DNA of 64,000 bases, taken from positions 806,001 to 870,000 of the forward strand of contig NZ_JAPENL010000001.1 of the NCBI RefSeq assembly GCF_026342015.1, read 5' to 3'. Positions 27,806 to 35,201 of this stretch are shown one piece after another. Position numbers and translations under genes: made by a program. The stretch's first letter is position 1; each line of letters starts with the position of its first letter. The DNA comes from Micromonospora lupini (GTDB lineage Bacteria > Actinomycetota > Actinomycetes > Mycobacteriales > Micromonosporaceae). The notes below the pieces were generated by a model. That model searched no databases and was not told the origin of the DNA. It was given only the letters and a program-made list of their open reading frames with translations.

Positions 27806-29221
27806 GTGGACGCGTTGGACGTTGCCCGCTGGCAGTTCGGTGTCACCACCGTCTACCACTTTCTCTTCGTGCCGCTGACGATCGGCCTGTCGGTGCTGGT
27901 GGCCATCCTGCAGACGATGTGGCACCGCACCGGCAACGAGCGCTACCTCAAGCTCACCAAGTTCTACGGCAAGCTCTTCCTGATCAACTTCGCCATGGGA
28001 GTGGTCACCGGCATCGTGCAGGAGTTCCAGTTCGGCATGAACTGGAGCGACTACTCCCGCTTCGTCGGCGACATCTTCGGCGCGCCCCTGGCCATCGAGG
28101 CGCTCGTCGCGTTCTTCCTCGAATCCACATTCATCGGCCTGTGGATCTTCGGCTGGGACCGGCTGCCCAAGCGGGCCCACCTGGCCAGCATCTGGGCCGC
28201 CGCGATCGGCACCAACCTGTCCGCGTACTTCATCCTCGCGGCCAACTCGTTCATGCAGAACCCGGTCGGCTTCCGGATCAACCCGGACAGCGGGCGCGCC
28301 GAGTTGACCGACTTCCCGGCCGTGCTGACCAACAAGGTCGCCCTGATCACCTTCCCGCACACCCTGGCCGGCTCGTTCCTGGTCGCCGGGTCGCTGATCG
28401 TCGCGGTCGGCCTGTGGCACGTCATCCGCAACCGCGACTCCGCCGACGCCGGCGCGTACCGCTTCGCCACGAAGTTCGGCTCCTGGGTGGTCCTTGTCGC
28501 CTCCGCGGCCGTGCTGTTCACCGGCGACATCCAAGGCAAGATCATGACGGATGTGCAGCCGATGAAGATGGCCGCCGCCGAGGGCCTCTACACCACCGAG
28601 AGCCCCGCGTCGTTCTCCGTGCTGACCATCGGCAGCCTCGACGGCAGTCGCGAGGTGTTCGCCCTCAAGATCCCGTACCTGTTGTCGTACCTGGGCACCG
28701 GCGACCCACACGGCACCGTGCGCGGCATCAACGACCTGCAGGCCCAGTACGCCACCCAGTACGGCGCGGGCAGCTACACCCCGATCATCCCGGTCACCTA
28801 CTGGAGCTTCCGGTTCATGGTCGCCTTCGGGATGGCCGCGGGCGCGATCGCCCTGCTGGTCCTCTGGAGCCAGCGCAAGGGCCGCACCCCGAGCAGCAGG
28901 TGGCTGCTGCGCGCCGGGCTGGCCATGCCGGTGCTGCCGTTGCTTGCCAACTCCTTCGGCTGGATCTTCACCGAGATGGGCCGCCAGCCGTGGATCGTCT
29001 TCGGCGAGATGCTCACCCGCAACGGCGTGTCCCGCAGCGTCTCGCTGGCCGAGGTGCTCACCTCGTTCACCGCCTTCACGCTGATCTACGCCACCCTCGC
29101 CGTGATCGAGGTCAAGCTCCTGCTGCGCTACGCCAGAGCCGGCGTGCCCGACGTCAGCGAGGAGCACCCCATCGACGACACCCTCGACGACGCCGAGCGC
29201 CCGCTCGCCTTCGCCTACTGA
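27806..29221 (+). CDS. cydA: Cytochrome bd ubiquinol/menaquinol oxidase subunit I
   Basis: This subunit binds the three haems of the bd-type terminal oxidase, which reduces oxygen with quinol under low oxygen or respiratory stress. Signature regions are the N-terminal DALDVARWQFGVTTVYHFLF with the haem b595 His, the GIVQEFQFGMNW loop with conserved Glu, and GRQPWIVFGEMLTRNGVS near the end. I use the GTG at 27806, preceded by AGGGGG, because CydA proteins normally begin M-DALD; the ATG at 27788 would add six residues. The Q-loop is of the short type. cydB follows 14 bp on; cydC/D are not in this window. Confidence 0.95.
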   Translation: MDALDVARWQFGVTTVYHFLFVPLTIGLSVLVAILQTMWHRTGNERYLKLTKFYGKLFLINFAMGVVTGIVQEFQFGMNWSDYSRFVGDIFGAPLAIEALVAFFLESTFIGLWIFGWDRLPKRAHLASIWAAAIGTNLSAYFILAANSFMQNPVGFRINPDSGRAELTDFPAVLTNKVALITFPHTLAGSFLVAGSLIVAVGLWHVIRNRDSADAGAYRFATKFGSWVVLVASAAVLFTGDIQGKIMTDVQPMKMAAAEGLYTTESPASFSVLTIGSLDGSREVFALKIPYLLSYLGTGDPHGTVRGINDLQAQYATQYGAGSYTPIIPVTYWSFRFMVAFGMAAGAIALLVLWSQRKGRTPSSRWLLRAGLAMPVLPLLANSFGWIFTEMGRQPWIVFGEMLTRNGVSRSVSLAEVLTSFTAFTLIYATLAVIEVKLLLRYARAGVPDVSEEHPIDDTLDDAERPLAFAY

Positions 29222-29235
29222 TCCCGGAGCCCATC

Positions 29236-30234
29236 GTGGACCTGACCACCATCTGGTTTCTCCTCGTCGCCGTGCTGTTCACCGGGTACTTCATCCTGGA
29301 GGGCTTCGACTTCGGCGTCGGCATGCTGCTGCCCGTCCTGGGCCGCGACGACCGGGAACGCCGCGTTCTGATCAACACCATCGGCCCGGTCTGGGACGGC
29401 AACGAGGTGTGGCTGATCACCGCCGGCGGCGCCATGTTCGCCGCGTTCCCCGAGTGGTACGCCACCCTGTTCTCCGGCTTCTACCTGCCGCTGCTGCTGA
29501 TCCTGCTGGCCCTGATCGCCCGGGGCGTCGCCTTCGAGTACCGGCACAAGCGTCCCGAGGCGTCCTGGAAGCGCCGCTGGGACACCGCGATCGTGGTCGG
29601 CTCGGTGGTGCCGGCGATCCTGTGGGGCGTCGCCTTCGCCAACATCCTGCGCGGTGTGCCGCTGGACGCCGACCACGAGTACGTCGGCGGCCTGCTGGAC
29701 CTGCTCAACCCGTACGCCCTGCTGGGTGGCGCGACCACCCTCGCGCTGTTCGCCACCCACGGCGCGGTGTTCCTGGCCCTGAAGACCACAGGCGACATCC
29801 GCGAACGCGCGGGCGCCCTCGCGGTGCGTCTGGGCGTCGGCGCCGCAGTGCTCGCGGTCGGGTTCCTCACCTGGACGTTGAGCATCCGCTCCAGCGCGGG
29901 CGCCGTCGTGCTCGCCGTCGGCGCGGCCCTCGCCCTGCTCGGCGCGCTGGCCGCCGCCCGGGTACGCCGGGAGGGCTGGGCGTTCACCGGCACCGCCGTG
30001 GCGATCGGCCTGGCCGTGGCGACCCTGTTCGCGGCGCTGTTCCCGAATGTGCTGCCGTCCACCCTGGACGCGGCGGGCACGCTCACGGCGACCAACGCCG
30101 CCTCCACCCCGTACACCCTGAAGATCATGACCTGGGTGGCGGTGATCTTCACTCCGGTCGTGTTGGGCTACCAGGCCTGGACGTACTGGGTGTTCCGCAA
30201 GCGCATCGGCGTGGCCAACATCCCGCAGCACTGA
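29236..30234 (+). CDS. cydB: Cytochrome bd oxidase subunit II
   Basis: The 332-residue partner of CydA has eight or nine membrane segments. The first contains TGYFILEGFDFGVGMLLP, followed by GPVWDGNEVWLITAGGAMFA, both diagnostic for CydB. Later regions (LLNPYALLGGATTLALF, TLKIMTWVAVIFTPVVLGYQ) complete the fold. The start is a GTG at 29236. It is the second gene of the cyd unit, which ends at a strong hairpin (30248-30297). Confidence 0.95.
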   Translation: MDLTTIWFLLVAVLFTGYFILEGFDFGVGMLLPVLGRDDRERRVLINTIGPVWDGNEVWLITAGGAMFAAFPEWYATLFSGFYLPLLLILLALIARGVAFEYRHKRPEASWKRRWDTAIVVGSVVPAILWGVAFANILRGVPLDADHEYVGGLLDLLNPYALLGGATTLALFATHGAVFLALKTTGDIRERAGALAVRLGVGAAVLAVGFLTWTLSIRSSAGAVVLAVGAALALLGALAAARVRREGWAFTGTAVAIGLAVATLFAALFPNVLPSTLDAAGTLTATNAASTPYTLKIMTWVAVIFTPVVLGYQAWTYWVFRKRIGVANIPQH

Positions 30235-30247
30235 CCGGGGGCGTCAC

Positions 30248-30297
30248 ATCGCCGACGTCGCGGTATCCGCCCCCGGGGATACCGCAACGTCGGCGAT
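30248..30297. terminator. Long hairpin after cydB
   Basis: Arms of 21 nt (30248-30268 and 30277-30297) pair with one mismatch around an 8-nt loop, starting 13 bp after the cydB stop. There is no T-tract. Its length and position suit a terminator for cydAB; an operator role for the next gene at 30340 cannot be excluded. Confidence 0.65.
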
Positions 30298-30339
30298 ATT
30301 GCGTCGATCACCCCGCCGCGTTCTCGCTAGGGTGTGCCG

Positions 30340-31533
30340 ATGCCCGCCCCCGTACACGTTCGTGAACTCCACCTCGCCGACCTCGATGCCGCCTGGGAGT
30401 TGGGCCGGTTCGCGTTCGGCTCGACCTCCGAACGCCCGGCGTCGACGACAGTCGAGGTGCCCGGCATGACCCGCTACGGCGCGTTCGACGACGCCGGTCG
30501 GCTCGTCGGCAAGGCCGTCGACCTGAGCCACGACCAGTGGTGGTCGGGCCGGGCGGTGCCGGCCGCCGACGTCGCCGGGGTGGCGGTCGCCCCCGAGGCC
30601 CGTGGTCGGGGCGTGGCCCGTGCCCTGCTCACCGCCCTGCTGCGAGGCGCCCAAGAGCGCGGCGCGGCGGTCAGCGCCCTCTACCCGACCGTCGCCGCCC
30701 CGTACCGCGCCTGCGGGTGGGAGACCGCCGGTGTGCTGCGTACCGTCGACCTGGCCACCGCCGCGCTGCCCCGGCACCGACCCTCGCCGGACCTGACCGT
30801 GCGGGCCGGCGCACCCGCCGACCTGCCCGTCGTCGCCGCCCTCTACGAGCGGGTCGCCCGGCACCGCAACGGCATGCTGACGCGCCGGGGTGAGCTGTTC
30901 GACCACTTCGCCGCCGACGGGGGCCTGCCCGGCGACGGGCTCACGCTCGTCGAGGCCGACGGTGACCTGGTCGGCTACGCCACCTGGCAGCGGGGCCGCG
31001 GCTACGGCGCCGACTCGGTGCTCACCGTCGACGAGGCCCTGGCCACCACCGCCGAGGCGGCCCGGGAACTCGTCGGGGTGCTCGCCAGCTGGGCAAGCGT
31101 CGCGCCGACGGTACGGCTGTGCCCCCTCGACGGCGACGCCGTCAGCACCGTCCTGCCGCTGGAGGCGGCGCGCGACCACGAGCGGGACCTGTGGATGCAC
31201 CGGCCGGTGGACGTGGTCGCGGCGGTGGCCGCGCGCGGGTGGCCCGCCCACGCCCGGGGCGTCGTCGACTTCACCCTCAGCGACACGCTCGCCGAGTGGA
31301 ACACCGGCACGTGGCGGTTGACAGTCGCCGACGGCGCCGCCGAGCTGACCCGGATCGACGGCGAGACGGACCTGCGCCTGGACGTACGCGGGTTCGCCCT
31401 GCTCTACGCCGGAGCGGCGCGCGCCCGGTCGGTCGCGCAGGCCGGGCTGCTGCACCACGGCGCCGGTGTGGATCCGGCCGCCCTCGACCTTCTGGGCGTC
31501 GGCGGCCCGGCGCAGCTGCTCGACTACTTCTGA
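30340..31533 (+). CDS. Eis-like GNAT acetyltransferase
   Basis: The 397-residue length and layout match Eis, the mycobacterial aminoglycoside/lysine acetyltransferase: an N-terminal GNAT domain with VAGVAVAPEARGRGVARALL, the segment YPTVAAPYRACGWE, a second degenerate GNAT domain, and a sterol-carrier-like C-terminal domain (LRLDVRGFALLYAGAARA). The protein ends in Phe (LLDYF); in Eis the free C-terminal carboxylate of a terminal aromatic region helps catalysis. The natural substrate here is unknown. The ATG at 30340 is preferred; a GTG at 30334 is in frame. It follows cydB but is separated by a hairpin. Confidence 0.88.
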   Translation: MPAPVHVRELHLADLDAAWELGRFAFGSTSERPASTTVEVPGMTRYGAFDDAGRLVGKAVDLSHDQWWSGRAVPAADVAGVAVAPEARGRGVARALLTALLRGAQERGAAVSALYPTVAAPYRACGWETAGVLRTVDLATAALPRHRPSPDLTVRAGAPADLPVVAALYERVARHRNGMLTRRGELFDHFAADGGLPGDGLTLVEADGDLVGYATWQRGRGYGADSVLTVDEALATTAEAARELVGVLASWASVAPTVRLCPLDGDAVSTVLPLEAARDHERDLWMHRPVDVVAAVAARGWPAHARGVVDFTLSDTLAEWNTGTWRLTVADGAAELTRIDGETDLRLDVRGFALLYAGAARARSVAQAGLLHHGAGVDPAALDLLGVGGPAQLLDYF

Positions 31534-31541
31534 CCGGCCGC

Positions 31542-31563
31542 CACCCGGGCCCGCCGCCGGGTG
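31542..31563. terminator. Weak hairpin after the Eis-like gene
   Basis: Seven-bp arms CACCCGG (31542-31548) and CCGGGTG (31557-31563) enclose an 8-nt loop, 9 bp after the stop. Short, but GC-rich and well placed. Confidence 0.4.
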
Positions 31564-31593
31564 CGGTGCGCCCGGCCCGGAGGTGGCGTGCGG

Positions 31594-31745
31594 TCAGGCC
31601 GGTGTCGCCGCCAGTTCGGCGTCGACGACGCTGGCGATCACCTCGCGCACGGCCGGCTCGTCGACCTTGCGGGTGCCGGTGATCCGGCGCACGAGGTGAG
31701 CTGGCTCGACGGGGCCGGAGGCGAGGACGTTGAGCGCGAGGACCT
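31594..31745 (-). pseudogene. C-terminal gene fragment of unknown family
   Basis: The minus frame from about 31745 to the TGA at 31594 has strong coding character (third positions G/C, no rare codons) and reads VLALNVLASGPVEPAHLVRR, then ITGTRKVDEPAVREVIAS, ending VVDAELAATPA. Upstream of it the frame runs into DNA that codes for a MarR protein on the other strand, so the 5' part of the gene is lost. I cannot assign a family. Confidence 0.45.
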
Positions 31746-32117
31746 GGCCCAAGCTGACGCCGAGGGATTCGCCGCCCACGACCTGCGCGGCTACCACTAC
31801 CGACCGCTCGCCGCGCTGGCCGAGGTCGGCCCCGCCAGCCAGGCCGACCTCGGCCGCCGCTGCGGCGTCGACCGCAGCGGCGTCGTGGCCGCCGTCAACG
31901 ACCTGGCCGGTCGGGGACTCGTCGTCCGCGCCCCCGACCCGGCCGACCGCCGCCGCACCGTCATAAGCCTCGCCGCCGCCGGCGCCGACGAGGCCCATCG
32001 GATGGCCGAGACCCTCACCCGCGTACAGGACGACCTGCTCGCCCCCTGTCCACCGCCGAACGCGCCGAGCTGACCCGACTGCTCACCCGGCTGCTGGACC
32101 ATCACACCCGGGGCTGA
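31741..32117 (+). pseudogene. MarR-family regulator, truncated and frameshifted
   Basis: The plus strand encodes a MarR core, RGYHYRPLAALAEVGPASQA, then a helix-turn-helix (DLGRRCGVDRSGVVAAVNDL) and wing APDPADRRRTVISLA. The protein lacks its first 30-40 residues: upstream sequence belongs to a gene fragment on the opposite strand. At 32041-32046 a C-run (GCCCCCTG) is one base short; continuing in the shifted frame gives the expected end STAERAELTRLLTRLL and DHHTRG with a stop at 32115. Both defects point to a dead gene, unless the C-run is an assembly error. Confidence 0.7.
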
Positions 32118-32124
32118 ACACCGC

Positions 32125-32811
32125 TCAGCGGGCCTCGCGCAGCTCCGCCAGCCGGGCCTCGATCTCGGCCAACTCCGCGCGCAGCTTGTCGGCCTGCTGC
32201 TCCGCCTCGGCCCGCTCGGTGCCGAGGATCTGCTCCACCGCCTCCTGCACACCGGGCACGTCGACGAGCGCCACCATCTTCAACGCCTCCGCCGGCTTCA
32301 CCACGTACGGCTTCGCCAGGGCCTTGCTGCCCTGCTGCGCGGCGACCGTCCACTCGCCGTCGGCGTACGCCAGCGTCACCGTCAGGCCGGCGGGGCTCTT
32401 CGGCTTGACGGCCTTGACCGCCCGCCGCGCCGGCGGCTTCTCGGTCTGCTCCACCTTCGGCTCCTCCTGTCGCTGCGCCGGCACCCGCGGCGTGTCCAAC
32501 ACGAACTCCGGCTCCGCCACCACCGGCAGCGCCGGCGGCTCGGGCTCCGCTTTCGGCTCCGCCACCCGACGACCCGCGCCCTTGGGCGCCACCGCCAGAT
32601 CGGCGGGGGAGAACGGCAACTCGTCGCGGCCGAAACGCACCACCACGAACTCGTCGGACACCTCGGGGTCGGTCAGCTCGACGACCTGACCGACCTGACC
32701 GGCGATCTGACCCGCCGACGCGGTGAACACCACCCGCGGCTTACGACCGGCCGCCAACGCCTCCCGGATGCTCTGCACCTCGTCAGTGGACAAACCCTGG
32801 CCGGCATCCAT
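32125..32811 (-). CDS. Hypothetical protein, DUF6319-like
   Basis: The 228-residue protein starts with an Asp-rich helix and a small beta domain (PRVVFTASAGQIAGQVGQVV, then DEFVVVRFGRDELPFSPADL), followed by a Pro/Glu-rich linker and a C-terminal helix-rich part ending in a Glu/Arg coiled coil (AEQQADKLRAELAEIEARLA). The organisation resembles, from memory, the DUF6319 proteins of actinomycetes, which have no assigned function. The ATG at 32811 follows AGAGGG. It converges on the MarR remnant with a 7-bp gap. Confidence 0.75.
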   Translation of the reverse strand: MDAGQGLSTDEVQSIREALAAGRKPRVVFTASAGQIAGQVGQVVELTDPEVSDEFVVVRFGRDELPFSPADLAVAPKGAGRRVAEPKAEPEPPALPVVAEPEFVLDTPRVPAQRQEEPKVEQTEKPPARRAVKAVKPKSPAGLTVTLAYADGEWTVAAQQGSKALAKPYVVKPAEALKMVALVDVPGVQEAVEQILGTERAEAEQQADKLRAELAEIEARLAELREAR

Positions 32812-32891
32812 CACAACCCTCTTCCGTACACCTGTTTGATTGCTGTCTTGATACCAGTCCACTGCGACACCCGCCGCAAGGGGGTCAGGCC

Positions 32892-33353
32892 CTAGCCGCC
32901 CAGCGCCCGCAGCGCCCGGTCCGCGTGGTCGTTCATGCTGACCTCACTGTGGATCACCTCGATGACCCGCCGGTCGGCGCCGATGACGAACGTCATCCGC
33001 TTCGTGCTCAGCGGCCCCAGCGGCACCCGCCGCTTGACCCCGAACGCCTGCGCCACGGACCCGTCGGGATCCGACAGCAACGGATAGTCGAAACCGTGCA
33101 GCGTCGAGAACTCCGCCTGCTTCGCCACCGGATCACGGCTGATGCCCACCCGCGACGCGCCCAACGCCGTGAACTCCGCGCCCAGGTCCCGGAAGTGACA
33201 GCTCTCCGCCGTGCACCCCCGGGTCATCGCCGCCGGATAGAAGAACAGCACCACCGGACCCGCCGCCAGGAACTCCGACAGCCGCCGCGGCGTACCCGTC
33301 TCATCCGGCAGCTCGAAATCCTCCACGACATCGCCGACACCCACACCCGCCAC
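32892..33353 (-). CDS. Peroxiredoxin (AhpC/TSA, Bcp-like)
   Basis: The 153-residue thioredoxin-fold enzyme reduces peroxides. The peroxidatic cysteine region is FYPAAMTRGCTAESCHFRD, with a second Cys five residues later as in the atypical two-Cys Bcp group; the Thr and an Arg later (TKRMTFVIG region) complete the usual site. It begins with GTG at 33353 behind CGGAGGTG. It is cytosolic and stands next to the patatin gene on the same strand. Confidence 0.92.
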   Translation of the reverse strand: MAGVGVGDVVEDFELPDETGTPRRLSEFLAAGPVVLFFYPAAMTRGCTAESCHFRDLGAEFTALGASRVGISRDPVAKQAEFSTLHGFDYPLLSDPDGSVAQAFGVKRRVPLGPLSTKRMTFVIGADRRVIEVIHSEVSMNDHADRALRALGG

Positions 33354-33398
33354 CGCGCACCTCCGTTGTCCGATCGAACGCGCGGTGAGCGTAAGCGA

Positions 33399-34232
33399 TC
33401 ACACCCAGAGCGCCAGCACCTCGTCGGCCACCGTCGCCGCCTGCGCCCACCCGGCCCGCGCCGCGCCGGCACGCCGCGCCGGGTCCAGCACGTTGCGGCC
33501 GATCACGGCACGCGCCGCCGCATCCGGCGTCACCACCACCACCCGCGACCCGCCCGCCCGCAGCTCGGCCACCTGCGCCGCCAGCCGCGGCATCGGCCCG
33601 AACGACGCCGACGTCGGCGCGAGGACCAGCACCCGCTGCGCGCCCGCCGCCAGATCCGCGTTCACGCTCGAGCGCATCCCACCGTCGACGAAACGACGCG
33701 CCCCGATCGTCACCGGCGGCCACACCCCGGGCACCGCGCAGCTCGCACCCACCGCGTCCACCAACGACACCCCGTCGGCGCCGTCGAACACCACGAACTC
33801 ACCCGACGCCGCGTCGACAGCCGTCACCAGCAGCCGCCGCGCCGGCCAGTCCCGGACCGGCAACCGGGCCTCGATCACCGCCCGCTGCGACGCCTCCGAC
33901 GGAGTACGCGCCGCCACCGCCATCGCCCCGATCCGCGCCCTCGACCGCACCTCGTCCCGCGTACGGCCACCGGCCCACAGCAGCCGCGCCACCGCCCACC
34001 ACCCCAACCGCGCCGCCACCGCACCCGTCGGCGGCGCCAACTGCTCCTCGTACAACCCCCGCAGCGGCACCCCGGAGCGCACCTGCGCGCCGACCACCGA
34101 ACCCGCCGACGTGCCCACCACCAGGTCAGCCTCGGTGACCGCCACACCCCGCTCGGCCAACGCGGCAAGCATCCCCAGCTCCCACGCCACCCCGGTCACC
34201 CCGCCACCACCGAGCACCAACGCTCGCCGCAT
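33399..34232 (-). CDS. Patatin-like phospholipase
   Basis: The 277-residue lipid acyl hydrolase has all patatin motifs: the oxyanion loop VLGGGGVTGVAWELG (about residues 6-20), the nucleophile elbow VGTSAGS and the catalytic FVDGGMRS Asp. It probably releases acyl chains from membrane lipids. There is no signal peptide. The ATG at 34232 follows GAGAGGAGGGTC. It is divergent from an SDR gene across 78 bp and ends 45 bp before the peroxiredoxin start. Confidence 0.93.
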   Translation of the reverse strand: MRRALVLGGGGVTGVAWELGMLAALAERGVAVTEADLVVGTSAGSVVGAQVRSGVPLRGLYEEQLAPPTGAVAARLGWWAVARLLWAGGRTRDEVRSRARIGAMAVAARTPSEASQRAVIEARLPVRDWPARRLLVTAVDAASGEFVVFDGADGVSLVDAVGASCAVPGVWPPVTIGARRFVDGGMRSSVNADLAAGAQRVLVLAPTSASFGPMPRLAAQVAELRAGGSRVVVVTPDAAARAVIGRNVLDPARRAGAARAGWAQAATVADEVLALWV

Positions 34233-34310
34233 GTGACCCTCCTCTCGACGACCGACCCGCGCCGGTCACGGTAACGTCGGCTCACCCCACCCGACAGCCC
34301 CGGAGGCATC

Positions 34311-35039
34311 GTGGCACCCGTCACCGTCATCACCGGCGGCGGTCGCGGCATCGGCGCGGCCACCGCCCGCCGACTCGCCACCACCGGGCACCACCTCGCC
34401 CTGTGCTACCGCCGCGACGACGCCGCCGCCGCAACGGTCCTGGCCGAGCTGCACGACACCGGCGCGCAGGCCATCGCCGTCCGCGCCGACACCACCGACC
34501 CCGACCAGGTCACCGCCCTGTTCGACGCCGCCGCGCAGCTCGGCCCACTCACCGGGCTGGTCAACAACGCCGGCGTCACCAGCCTCATCGGCCCGTTCAC
34601 CGAACTGCGCGTCGACGACCTGCGCCGCGTCGTCGACGTCAACCTCATCGGGTACGTCCTCTGCGCCCAACAGGCCGCCCGCCGCCTCACCGACGGCGGC
34701 GCCATCGTCAACGTGTCCTCGGCCGCCGCGACCCTCGGCAGCCCGGGGGAGTACGTGCACTACGCCGCAGTGAAGGCCGCCACCGACACCCTCACCGTCG
34801 GCCTGGCCAAGGAACTCGCCCCGCGCGGCATCCGGGTCAACGCCGTCGCCCCCGGCCTCGTGCGCACCGACATCCACGCCGACTCCGGCGTACCCGACCG
34901 CGCCGACAGCGCCGCCGGCCGCATCCCGATGGGCCGCGCCGGCGAACCCGACGAGATCGCCGCCGCCATCGCCTGGCTGCTCGGCCCGGACGCCTCCTAC
35001 GCCACCGGCACCGTCCTGCGCGTCTCCGGCGGCCTGTGA
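34311..35039 (+). CDS. SDR-family oxidoreductase (FabG-like)
   Basis: The 242-residue classical SDR has TVITGGGRGIGAATARRL at its start, NNAGVTSLIGPF, a Ser in VNVSSAAATLG and the YAAVKAATDTL catalytic Tyr/Lys. The end, GPDASYATGTVLRVSGGL, is the usual FabG-type finish. It may reduce 3-oxoacyl chains or other ketones. The start is GTG at 34311 with CGGAGGC seven bases upstream. It is followed by a convergent terminator hairpin. Confidence 0.92.
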   Translation: MAPVTVITGGGRGIGAATARRLATTGHHLALCYRRDDAAAATVLAELHDTGAQAIAVRADTTDPDQVTALFDAAAQLGPLTGLVNNAGVTSLIGPFTELRVDDLRRVVDVNLIGYVLCAQQAARRLTDGGAIVNVSSAAATLGSPGEYVHYAAVKAATDTLTVGLAKELAPRGIRVNAVAPGLVRTDIHADSGVPDRADSAAGRIPMGRAGEPDEIAAAIAWLLGPDASYATGTVLRVSGGL

Positions 35040-35068
35040 GCCGGGACGCGCACCACGCCCCGGCTCAC
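35036..35068. terminator. Hairpin between convergent genes
   Basis: Ten-nt arms GTGAGCCGGG (35036-35045) and CCCGGCTCAC (35059-35068) flank a 13-nt loop. The left arm includes the SDR stop codon and the hairpin ends 7 bp before the next convergent stop. Confidence 0.65.
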
Positions 35069-35075
35069 ACCCCCC

Positions 35076-35201
35076 TCAGTGCGTGAACAGCTTCGCCGCC
35101 GTGATCACCGTCTGCACGACCCCATAGCCGAGCAGCACCGCCACCACCAGCCAGGACATCCACAACCGGGCCTGCTGCCCGTGCCGACCGTCGTCACTCA
35201 T
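35076..35201 (-). CDS. Small membrane subunit beside the OFA transporter
   Basis: This 41-residue protein has a polar start (MSDDGRHGQQARLWMS), one membrane segment (WLVVAVLLGYGVVQTVITA) and the end AKLFTH. Its ATG overlaps the stop of the OFA transporter (ATGA), so it is made in step with it. From memory, such roughly 40-residue proteins are known next to OFA-type MFS genes as a 'small subunit'; their role is not established. It is too short for most gene callers, but the coding frame, overlap and membrane helix support it. Confidence 0.8.
   Translation of the reverse strand: MSDDGRHGQQARLWMSWLVVAVLLGYGVVQTVITAAKLFTH

Noticed and set aside
27770..29167. Minus-strand open frame of 465 codons over cydA
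   Set aside because: It is the shadow of cydA, with His/Gly/Glu/Asp-rich low-complexity translation and no motif.
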